From: JBDNJM01 sp041687755
GTDB lineage: Bacteria > Planctomycetota > UBA1135 > GCA-002686595
DNA: 32,895 bases
Assembly: GCA_041687755.1 (NCBI GenBank)
Contig: JBDNJM010000113.1
Location: 1 to 32,895 of the forward strand
Direction of reading: 5' to 3'
The translations under genes and the position numbers were made by a program. Under the pieces are notes generated by a model. It was not told the DNA's origin, made no database searches, and saw only the letters and a program-made list of their open reading frames with translations. Of this stretch, positions 16,472 to 24,335 are shown piece after piece (position 1 is the first letter of the stretch; every line of letters begins with the position of its first letter).

Positions 16472-18451
16472 ATGCCGGTGCGAAGACCTCCCCTCTGGGC
16501 CCTGGCCCTCCTCGCCACCCTCGTGGTGCGCACCACCGTGGCCGCCTCCCGCATGGAGGAGCTCGAGCTGGAGCGCTACACCGGCAATCTCGCCTGGAGC
16601 CTGCTCCACGGCGTCTCGCTCGATCCGGAGATGCTGCCGATCATCCCGCACCTGCGTGGCTCCTTCGTGTTCGGCGTGCTCGCGGTGCCGTTCGTCGCCC
16701 TGCTCGGGCCCGGGCTCCTGGCGCTTAAGGCTCTGGCCGTGTTGTTCGGGGCCCTGGGCGCCGCGCTGTTCACCGCTCTCGTCGAGCGCGGGCTAGGCCG
16801 GCGCGCGGCGTGGCTCAGCGTCGGCTGGTTCGCCGCAGCGCCGCCCTCCATGCAAATGGTGGACGTGCTCGCGCTCGGCAGCCACGCGGACACCCTGCCG
16901 TTCCTGATCGCCCCTCTGGTCGTGCTGTTCGGGGCTCGCGGCGACGGCCCCCTCGGTCCGGGCCGCACGGCCGCGCTCGGGGTCCTGTTCGGCGCGGGCC
17001 TGTTCTTCAGCATGCAGCTGTGGGTCGCGGCGCCCGCGCTCCTCGGCGCCTGGCTGGTGCTCGATCCGCGCGGCTGGCGCTCTCGCCGTGCCTTGCTCTT
17101 CGCCGCCGGCGCCGCGCCCTCGATCGCCCTGATCCCCCTGGTCACGCGCTCCGCGACCCTCGTGAATCGCTCGATCGAGAGCCGCTTCCTGCCCGATGGC
17201 CTAGGCGGCGCGCTCGATCGGCTCCGCGGCATGCTGGGCGGTGACCTGACCCGCTCCTGGCTGTTCCTCGAGCATGGGGGCGCCGTGCTGGGCTGGGTCC
17301 TCACGGCCGTGATCGTTCTCGGCGTCGCCGCCGCCGTGTGGAGCCTGCTGCGCCCCCTGGGGGACGGCCAAGGCCAGCCCCGCCGCCGTCAGGCCCTCGC
17401 CGTCTTCGCCTGCCTGCACGTAGCCGGCCTCGCGGGCGCCTACGCCATCAGCGACTTCGAGCTGAACCTGCGCGCGACCGAGGACGGTATGGGCAGCCGC
17501 TACTTCATGCCGCTCTGGCCAGCATTCGGCCTGTTCGCCTGCTTCGCCTTGGAGCGCGCGAGCGCCCTCCCGAGTCGGGCCCTCGCAGCGGTCCTAGCGG
17601 CGATGGCCCTGCTGCCGGGCCTGATCGGTGCCGCGTCCCTCGTGGACACCTCGCGCCTCGGGCAGCAACCCCCGCCCACCGCCCTCGAGCTGTATCTGTT
17701 TCAGCACCACCTGCAGCACGAGGCCGGCGAGTCCCCGGAGGCCCTGCTGGCCCTCGTCGAACGGCTGGACCCAGACTGGCCGACGATGCGCCCGTGGATG
17801 TACTCGGTCCACTTCCCCGACCTCCTGAACTCCTCCAAGGCGTCCTTCCCCGAGCGCATCGCCGCGCTCGCGGCGCCGCCCCTGGACGAGCTCGCTCGGC
17901 TGCGGGCCGTGCATATGGGGACGCAGCTCATGGAGTCGCTGCTGCGCGCCCGCAAGTCCTCCGGGGACGCCGTCAGCACCGTGCGCGGCAACCTCATGCA
18001 GGCCGCCCAGCGCCTGCCTCCCGAGCTCGCACCCTGGTTGCTGCGCGGGGCCGGCATGGCCGCCACCGCCCGCCAGCTCGAAGAGGCCCGCCTCGAGATC
18101 AAGAGGTCTCCCGAGCTCGCCGGCGAGCTGCGCTTTACCGAGCCATTCCATTTTGTCGCCCTGTTGCCCGCAGCCCTGCGCCCCGCTTACCTTGAGGGCA
18201 TGGGCTTCCGTCTGGGCCTGCGCACCGGGCCCTACGAAGCCATCGATCATCCTGTGTACCGGAGCCTCGACGCGTTGCCCGCTGAGCAGCTCGCCATCTA
18301 CCTGAAGGCCGCTGGCTGGGGCTACCGGATGCGTTACCTCGAAGCCAGCTACCGGCCGCCCGGAGACCTGCTGATCCACCAGCGCCTGAGCCCCGAGCAT
18401 CGCCCGCTGTTCGACGCCGGCCTGCACGGCGAGCTACCGCGCCAGAACTAG
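16472..18451 (+). CDS. Polytopic membrane protein, possibly GT-C-like
   Basis: A 659-aa protein. Residues 1-400 contain about eight or nine hydrophobic segments (for example LWALALLATLVVRTTVAAS, LALKALAVLFGALGAALFTA, AVLGWVLTAVIVLGVAAAV and LAAVLAAMALLPGLIGAAS). The remaining 260 residues are hydrophilic and mostly helical. Features such as the early ELERYTGNLAW, GSHADTLPF after the third or fourth segment, and the overall build recall GT-C dolichyl/polyprenyl-phosphate-sugar glycosyltransferases (PMT/ArnT-like). I see no decisive catalytic motif, so I would annotate it as a membrane protein of unknown function. Start ATG 16472 has no clear Shine-Dalgarno. It converges with the hybrid kinase, only 21 bases between stops. 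Confidence 0.75.
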   Translation: MPVRRPPLWALALLATLVVRTTVAASRMEELELERYTGNLAWSLLHGVSLDPEMLPIIPHLRGSFVFGVLAVPFVALLGPGLLALKALAVLFGALGAALFTALVERGLGRRAAWLSVGWFAAAPPSMQMVDVLALGSHADTLPFLIAPLVVLFGARGDGPLGPGRTAALGVLFGAGLFFSMQLWVAAPALLGAWLVLDPRGWRSRRALLFAAGAAPSIALIPLVTRSATLVNRSIESRFLPDGLGGALDRLRGMLGGDLTRSWLFLEHGGAVLGWVLTAVIVLGVAAAVWSLLRPLGDGQGQPRRRQALAVFACLHVAGLAGAYAISDFELNLRATEDGMGSRYFMPLWPAFGLFACFALERASALPSRALAAVLAAMALLPGLIGAASLVDTSRLGQQPPPTALELYLFQHHLQHEAGESPEALLALVERLDPDWPTMRPWMYSVHFPDLLNSSKASFPERIAALAAPPLDELARLRAVHMGTQLMESLLRARKSSGDAVSTVRGNLMQAAQRLPPELAPWLLRGAGMAATARQLEEARLEIKRSPELAGELRFTEPFHFVALLPAALRPAYLEGMGFRLGLRTGPYEAIDHPVYRSLDALPAEQLAIYLKAAGWGYRMRYLEASYRPPGDLLIHQRLSPEHRPLFDAGLHGELPRQN

Positions 18452-18472
18452 GACGTCCCCCGGCCAGACCGG

Positions 18473-21400
18473 TCAGGCGCCTCGCTCGTTCGACTTGTCG
18501 GCGATCTCGACCGAGTCGACGTCAGCGGTTGGCCGCTCGGGCCCCGCAGGGTCCGCCTCCGCCACGTCTTCCTCCACGTCTTCCTCCATCCCTTCCGGCA
18601 AGCCAGCCGGCAGAAGCTCGACGACCTCTTCCGGCTCCTCATGGGTCTGACGCTCCGCGATCGCGCGCGCGATTGCCATCGAGAACTCACCGAGCTGGTA
18701 GGGCTTGCGAACGAGCCCGGATAGCCCGCCCTGGTCGGGGAACTCCGTGGCCAGGTTCTCGTAACCCCACCCGCTCGACAGCACGATCGGGATGTCCGCG
18801 TCCAGCTTGCGCAGCTCCCGGAAGCACTCGCTGCCGCCCATCTCCGGCATGATCAGATCAAGCAATACGACGTCGATGCGCTCGCCTAAGCGCTCGAACA
18901 CGCGCACGCCGTCCAGGCCGTTGGAGGCCAACAGCACCTCGTAGCCCAGCTCGCGCAGCATCTCGCCCGCCGTCGTCCGGACGATGGCCTCGTCGTCGAC
19001 AACCAGCACGCAGCCCGAGCCGGGCTGGGGCTCGTAGGGCTCTTCGTCCAACGTAACCGGCTGGGCGGAGGTCTCGAGCGGGACCAGCAGACGGAATTCG
19101 GTTCCGACGTTGATCTCGCTGTCCACGCGCACCACGCCGCGGTGTTCGCGCACGATCCCGTACACCATCGCTAGCCCCATGCCGGTACCCGCGCCCGGCT
19201 CCTTGGTTGTAAAGAACGGCTCGAACACTCGGTCCAGCAGCTCCGGTCGAATCCCCGTGCCCGTGTCGCGCACGCGCAGCTCCAGGAAGCGGCCCGTCTG
19301 CAGCTCCGGATAGAGGTGCGCCTCGTCGCTGCAGAGGTCGATGCAGCGACTCTTGAACTCAAGGGTGCCGCCGTTCGGCATCGAGTCGCGCGCGTTGACC
19401 GCCAAATTGAGCACTACCGCCTGCACCTGCCCGCGGTCGCCCATGACCGTCGAGCGCTCCGCCGTGAGGTTCGTGCGCACCACGATGTTCTTGTTCATCG
19501 TACGAGCCATGAGCTCGCACACGTCGGCGACCACTCCGTGCAGGTCGAGCGCTTCGAGCTTCGCCGTGCTCTTGCGCGCGAACCCGAGCAGCTGGGACGT
19601 CAGCTCCGCGCCGCGCTGGGCGGCCTTCTCGATCACGATCGCCGCCCGCTCGCGCGACTCCGGGTCGAGCTCGCGCCGCCGGAGGATGCCCGCGTAGCCC
19701 AGGATGCCGGTCAACAGGTTGTTGAAGTCGTGGGCGATCCCGCCAGCGAGGGTGCCGATGGCCTCAAGTTTTTGGGCCTGGCGCAGCTGGGTCTCCAGCT
19801 CGGATCGGGATTCCTCCGCGCGCTTGCGCAGCAGGGTCTGGGCGAACACGTCGCCAACGATGCGCAGCAGCGCGAGCATCTCAAGATCCCAATCGACCTC
19901 GCGCCGCAGGGAATCGAAGCCGAGGAAGCCGACGCGCTCGCCGGCACAGGTCATCGGCACGACGATCAGCGAGCGCACCCCGAGGGCCGCCAGCTCCATG
20001 CGTTGATCGAGGGCATCGCGACCCATCTCGGAGAGGCTGCGCAGGAATAGCTCACGGCCTTCGCGCACCGCGGGCAACACCCAGCCCAAGGGCCCCTCCT
20101 GGTCGCGCAGCTCGCCCAGGAAGCCCGGCAGCCCCTGGCGCACCCAGGCGTGAGTTCGCACCAGCGCCGCGCCGCCCTCCGACAGGTTGAACAAGTGGGC
20201 GCGGTCGACGCCGGTGAGGGCCCCGAGCTGGGCCAGCGCCGTGCGGATGCCCTCGTCCACTTCCTCGTGGTTGAGGTTGATGAAGCGCGCCGAGATGGCC
20301 GTGACGAGCTGCTCGACCTCCACCCGGAATTCGAGCTTGGCCTGGGCCTCCTTGCGACGCGTGATGTCGGTGCCGATTAGGATCGCCGCGCCCGGGCCGC
20401 TCCCGCGCTCGAGCAGGCCGATGCGCGACGAGAACCAAACCCAGCGCCCGTCCAGGCGCTCGAGCTCGTGCTCCAGGCTGCGCGGCTTGCCGTCGGCGAG
20501 CACGGCCTCGAGCGCGTCCACTAGCGGCTGGTGGGACTCGGGCTTGACGAGGTCCTGAATCTTGGTCGGTCCGTCCGGACCCGCGCCCAAGGGCTTGTTC
20601 GAAAAGAGCACGCGGCCGTTGCGGTTGAGCATGCAGATCAGGTCCGGCGCGTTCTGCACCAGGCTGCGCCAGCGCGCCTCGGATTCCGCCACGGCCTGCT
20701 CGGTGCGCTGGCGTTCGATCTCGCCGGCCGCGCGGGCCGCGAAAATCCGCAGGATCGACTCCGCTCGCACGGGGTCGCTTAGCGGCTGGGTGTGCATCAC
20801 CCCAAGCACGCCGAGCTCGACGCCGCCGGAGTCGAGGATCGGCACGCCCAGGTAGCTCTTCACGCCCTGGGCGCTGACCCAGGAGTTCGTGCCGAACCCG
20901 AGCTGCAGCCCGTCCGGAACGTGCACGATGCCTTCCTCGAGCACGCGCCCGTCCGGCGTGCCGTCCGCATCGTAGTCGTAGCCCTCCGAGTACTCCGTGC
21001 CCGACCACAGGCACAGCATGCGCAGCCGCGGGCGCTCGCGATCGGGGAGTTCCGCGATGTACGCGAGGCGCACGTCGAGCGCCCGCGTGAGGTAGCGCAC
21101 CAGGCTGCGGAAGAAGCCCTGGCCCACCACCGAGGACGTCGCCTCGACGACGAGCTTGAGCTGCTCCTCCGCGTGGCTCCGCGAGGTGACGTCGATCGCC
21201 ACTCCGGTGACGCTCTCCACGCGCCCGCGGTCGTCGTGCACCGGCGCGAAGCTCGTCTCAAGCTGGCGGCCGCCGATGTCCACGGTGCTGCTGCAGCTCT
21301 CGCCGCCCAGCGCCCGACGCACGCTCTCCACGAGCAGCGGCACGTCCCCGAACTCCTTGAACACTGAGCCGATCGAAGTCTCCGGCTGACGCGCGCCGAA

Positions 21401-23386
21401 CTGCTGCAGGAGTAGCGGCTCCGACAGCCGCAGCAGACCGCTGCGATCGACCGAGAAGAGCACTATCGGCGCTGCACCGAGAACCGTGGAGAGGCGCGGT
21501 CGCAGCCGGGGCAGCCGGGCTTGCTCGGGAGGCCCCGGCAAGCGATCGCCCCGGGACTGGGCAGCGGTCAGCACGACGACGGCCTGGGCCTCCGCATCCG
21601 GGTGCTCCGTGTCCTGGGCGGGATGCAGCGGCAGCAGCCTCGAGAGGCGCAGTTCGCGCTGTTCTATCGGTCGTTCAATGCGCTCGGGATCCGCCCCGAC
21701 GCCATGCAGGACCTCAACGGCGTAGCCGCGTCGGGCGCGCGCGAGCGCGGCGGCGAACTCCGGACGGTCTCCCTCCGGCAGGTTCAGCAGCAGCGGCACC
21801 TGGGATCCCGCCTCGGGCCCGCTCACCACCGAGCGCCCCCACACGGCCCCGGTCGGTCCCGCCTCGATCAGCGGCACTCCGCGCTCGGCGTCCAGCACCA
21901 GCAGGCATTCGCCGGACCCGAGCAGCTGCGCTTCAACCTCGTCCCGGGCGGACTCCACGCCGCAGACCAGCTGTTCGCGCAGCCTCGCCGAGAGGCCGAA
22001 CAGGCACACCTCGTCGGCGCCCGTGGGGACCACGTCCCACGCGATCCAAAGCGTCTCGCCGTGCTCGCCCCGGACGGGCCACTCGACGCACTGGGGCAGG
22101 CCGTGATGCAGAACTTCGTCGATCACCAGGGCGCAGTTGGCGCGCGCGTCCTCGGAAGCCAACCGGCTCGCGAAGTCGAGCCAAGCGCTGCCGTCCACCT
22201 CTCCGAACAGCCGTGCGCCCGCGGAGTTCCAGCCGCGCACCCGGCGTTGGTCGTCGAGCCGCAACCAGGGCAGACCGGCCAGCCCCCCGCTCGGCCTTCC
22301 GGCCGGCTCAAGGTCCCGCTCTCGGGCTGGCTCAGCGGCCACTGGTTCGGGCTGGCAGGGTCGCGCGGGCGGGCCCGCCAGGACCTCCGGCCCTCCCGCG
22401 CGCTCGGCATCGGCAGGCCCGGGCGGCCGTGCCTTCTGCAGCGCATCGAACTCGCCTTTGTGCCCGACGTTGAGCCGGGCCCGCTCCATGGCACTCAACA
22501 GCCCCGTGCAGCTCAAGGGCTCGATCAGGTAGGCCGCCGCCCCCAGCTCCGCGAAGCGACTCGCCCGCAGGGGATCCGAGCGACTGCTGAGCACCAGCAC
22601 CGGCAACCGGCGGCAGAGATTCGCCAGCTCCGCACGGTCGGCCTCGTGGCGCAGCAGGTCGTGAGCCTCGAACTCGTCCCGCAGCAGCAGCCCGCGCGCG
22701 TCGCGCTCCGCCTCGGGGTCGTAGGTCACGGGGTCGATCTCGACCAGTTTGTGGCCGAGCTGCTCGAATTCCTGCGCCCAGCTCGAGCGTCCGCGCCAGC
22801 CCGGGCGATCGAGCACCAGCAACCGCGGTCCGCGCGAATTCTGATCGGTCCCGTTCTCGAGCAGCGTCAGGCTAGCCGTCCCGGCCGCTTCGAGACTCGC
22901 GGAGCGCTCTCGGGCCGAGACGCTCTTCACCGTTGCCGGCGCCGCGCCGAGCGCTTCGCCGAGCAGGACGGGCTGGCCGCCGAAAGGCCCCATCAGGCGG
23001 ATCACGGCGTGCTCAAGCTCGACCTCCCACTCGCCGAGCCCGACCTCGAGCCCCACCCGGGTGATGCCCGAGGGCGGCGAGCCCTCTTCGGCGCTCGTCC
23101 CGGTCAACCAGCCGATGGGCGGGAGTCCGCCGAAGCGCGCCTCGATCGCCACCGTGTAGCTCGGCAGCTCCTCGAAGGCCGCATCGATCAGCACCAGCTC
23201 GGGGGCCCGCTGCTCGCAGGGCTCGCTTTGCCCGGTACCACCTTGCCCGGTATCGCCCAGCCCAGCCTCACCTTGCCCCACCTCGAACCCCAGCTCCTGA
23301 AGGCTATGGTCCAAACCGCGAGCGCTCTGCGGATCGAATCCGATCAGCAGCGCCAGGGGGCGAGTGCGAGTGGTGAGCGGGGGCAT
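18473..23386 (-). CDS. Giant hybrid sensor histidine kinase (PAS/GAF, HisKA, HATPase, receiver)
   Basis: A 1637-aa cytoplasmic sensor kinase from ATG 23386; a TTG 72 bases upstream would add 24 residues. No membrane segment is apparent. Approximate order: receiver-like but phospho-Asp-lacking segments at 8-150 and 187-310 (LLVLDRPG, PVLVLSSRSDPLRASRF, AAAYLIEPLS); a linker; PAS (640-735); GAF (745-890); PAS (900-1010); GAF (1020-1190); HisKA with phosphoacceptor His1219 in GGIAHDFNNLLTG; ATPase with N-box NLAVNARD (1327-1334), DTGTGI (1374-1379) and GAGTGMGL (1398-1405); then a true receiver with DDE near 1464, Asp1510 in LLDLIMPEMGG and Lys1561. A Glu/Asp-rich tail ends it. It autophosphorylates on His and passes phosphate to its own receiver; the ligand and final partner are unknown, and no response regulator with an output domain is nearby. 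It follows fabG on the same strand after 148 bases. Confidence 0.92.
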   Translation of the reverse strand: MPPLTTRTRPLALLIGFDPQSARGLDHSLQELGFEVGQGEAGLGDTGQGGTGQSEPCEQRAPELVLIDAAFEELPSYTVAIEARFGGLPPIGWLTGTSAEEGSPPSGITRVGLEVGLGEWEVELEHAVIRLMGPFGGQPVLLGEALGAAPATVKSVSARERSASLEAAGTASLTLLENGTDQNSRGPRLLVLDRPGWRGRSSWAQEFEQLGHKLVEIDPVTYDPEAERDARGLLLRDEFEAHDLLRHEADRAELANLCRRLPVLVLSSRSDPLRASRFAELGAAAYLIEPLSCTGLLSAMERARLNVGHKGEFDALQKARPPGPADAERAGGPEVLAGPPARPCQPEPVAAEPARERDLEPAGRPSGGLAGLPWLRLDDQRRVRGWNSAGARLFGEVDGSAWLDFASRLASEDARANCALVIDEVLHHGLPQCVEWPVRGEHGETLWIAWDVVPTGADEVCLFGLSARLREQLVCGVESARDEVEAQLLGSGECLLVLDAERGVPLIEAGPTGAVWGRSVVSGPEAGSQVPLLLNLPEGDRPEFAAALARARRGYAVEVLHGVGADPERIERPIEQRELRLSRLLPLHPAQDTEHPDAEAQAVVVLTAAQSRGDRLPGPPEQARLPRLRPRLSTVLGAAPIVLFSVDRSGLLRLSEPLLLQQFGARQPETSIGSVFKEFGDVPLLVESVRRALGGESCSSTVDIGGRQLETSFAPVHDDRGRVESVTGVAIDVTSRSHAEEQLKLVVEATSSVVGQGFFRSLVRYLTRALDVRLAYIAELPDRERPRLRMLCLWSGTEYSEGYDYDADGTPDGRVLEEGIVHVPDGLQLGFGTNSWVSAQGVKSYLGVPILDSGGVELGVLGVMHTQPLSDPVRAESILRIFAARAAGEIERQRTEQAVAESEARWRSLVQNAPDLICMLNRNGRVLFSNKPLGAGPDGPTKIQDLVKPESHQPLVDALEAVLADGKPRSLEHELERLDGRWVWFSSRIGLLERGSGPGAAILIGTDITRRKEAQAKLEFRVEVEQLVTAISARFINLNHEEVDEGIRTALAQLGALTGVDRAHLFNLSEGGAALVRTHAWVRQGLPGFLGELRDQEGPLGWVLPAVREGRELFLRSLSEMGRDALDQRMELAALGVRSLIVVPMTCAGERVGFLGFDSLRREVDWDLEMLALLRIVGDVFAQTLLRKRAEESRSELETQLRQAQKLEAIGTLAGGIAHDFNNLLTGILGYAGILRRRELDPESRERAAIVIEKAAQRGAELTSQLLGFARKSTAKLEALDLHGVVADVCELMARTMNKNIVVRTNLTAERSTVMGDRGQVQAVVLNLAVNARDSMPNGGTLEFKSRCIDLCSDEAHLYPELQTGRFLELRVRDTGTGIRPELLDRVFEPFFTTKEPGAGTGMGLAMVYGIVREHRGVVRVDSEINVGTEFRLLVPLETSAQPVTLDEEPYEPQPGSGCVLVVDDEAIVRTTAGEMLRELGYEVLLASNGLDGVRVFERLGERIDVVLLDLIMPEMGGSECFRELRKLDADIPIVLSSGWGYENLATEFPDQGGLSGLVRKPYQLGEFSMAIARAIAERQTHEEPEEVVELLPAGLPEGMEEDVEEDVAEADPAGPERPTADVDSVEIADKSNERGA

Positions 23387-23534
23387 CGCGAGCGCGCGGA
23401 CGAGGGAGCCTCTCCCGGCCGCAGCGCGGGCTAGAGGATGCCTAAGTCCAGTGCCCAACCCCAGCTTCGAGACTTCATGAAGCCCCCACTTCCAGGAATG
23501 AGGCAGCTGGCGAAACCCGCCGAGCTGCCCCGGC

Positions 23535-24275
23535 TCAGGTCATCCCTCCATCGAGGACCACGGTCTGCCCGGTCAGGTAGCCGGCCCGATCCGAGCACAA
23601 GTAGCCGACGAGGCCCGCGACCTCCTCCGGTTCGCCCACCCGGCGCATCGGCACCTGGGCAGCCAGCTCCTTGCGTTCCAGGCCCTCGAGCATGTCCGTC
23701 GCGATGAACCCCGGCGCGACCGCGTTGACGGTGATCTTGCGCTTCGCCAGCTCCTTCGCGAGCGCCCGCACCGCGCCGATCAGCCCGGCCTTCGACGCGC
23801 CGTAGTTGGTCTGGCCCGCGATCCCGACGCAGCCGGCAACCGAAGACAGGGCCACGATCCGGCCCCCGTCGCGCAGCCGCACCATGGGCATGACCAGCGG
23901 ATGCAGGACGTTGTAGAAGCCCCCGAGGTTGGTCGAGATCACCCGATCCCAGGCCTCCCCGTCCATCTGCGCCAGGGGCGCGTCGGCCGTCACGCCCGCC
24001 GAGAGCACCACCGCCCAGAACGGGCCGTTGGCCTCCACGTCGGCCGCGAGCGCCGCCGCAGCGGCCGCACGGTCCGAGACGTCGAACGGGAGCAGGCTGG
24101 CCTGACCCCCCGCCGTTTCGATCGCCGCCTGCACCGCCTCGGCCTCGTCGCTGCGGCTGCGGTAGTTTATCGCGACGGACATGCCAGCGGCGGCGAGCTC
24201 GAGCGCGACGGCCCGGCCGATGCCGCGGCTGCCGCCGGTGACGAGCACCCGGCGGGCGGAGTTGGAGTCAGACAT
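23535..24275 (-). CDS. fabG: 3-oxoacyl-ACP reductase, SDR family (FabG-like)
   Basis: A 246-aa short-chain dehydrogenase/reductase. Cofactor loop TGGSRGIG (13-20), NAG-like position LSAG (91-94), and an active site of Asn116 (STNLGG), Ser145 (SSVAG), Tyr158 and Lys162 (YGASK). The C-terminus LTGQTVVLDGGM is typical of FabG. Such enzymes reduce 3-oxoacyl-ACP with NADPH. The stretch GGFYNVLHPLVMPMV together with ELAKRKITVNAVAPG resembles FabG variants of aryl-polyene/flexirubin-type pathways more than housekeeping FabG, as far as I recall; no other gene of such a pathway is in the window. It lies 60 bases after leuS on the same strand and may be cotranscribed. Start ATG 24275. Confidence 0.9.
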   Translation of the reverse strand: MSDSNSARRVLVTGGSRGIGRAVALELAAAGMSVAINYRSRSDEAEAVQAAIETAGGQASLLPFDVSDRAAAAAALAADVEANGPFWAVVLSAGVTADAPLAQMDGEAWDRVISTNLGGFYNVLHPLVMPMVRLRDGGRIVALSSVAGCVGIAGQTNYGASKAGLIGAVRALAKELAKRKITVNAVAPGFIATDMLEGLERKELAAQVPMRRVGEPEEVAGLVGYLCSDRAGYLTGQTVVLDGGMT

Positions 24276-24335
24276 GGCGGAAGTCGTTCAAGAGGGACGA
24301 AGGTGCGGGAGGTCTGAGTGCGAGAGGACCGGGCG

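Noticed and set aside
21521..23434. 637-codon plus-strand frame opposite the kinase N-terminus
   Set aside because: Composition (Arg, Gln, Pro, Ala-rich) and lack of motifs mark it as antisense shadow of the kinase gene.
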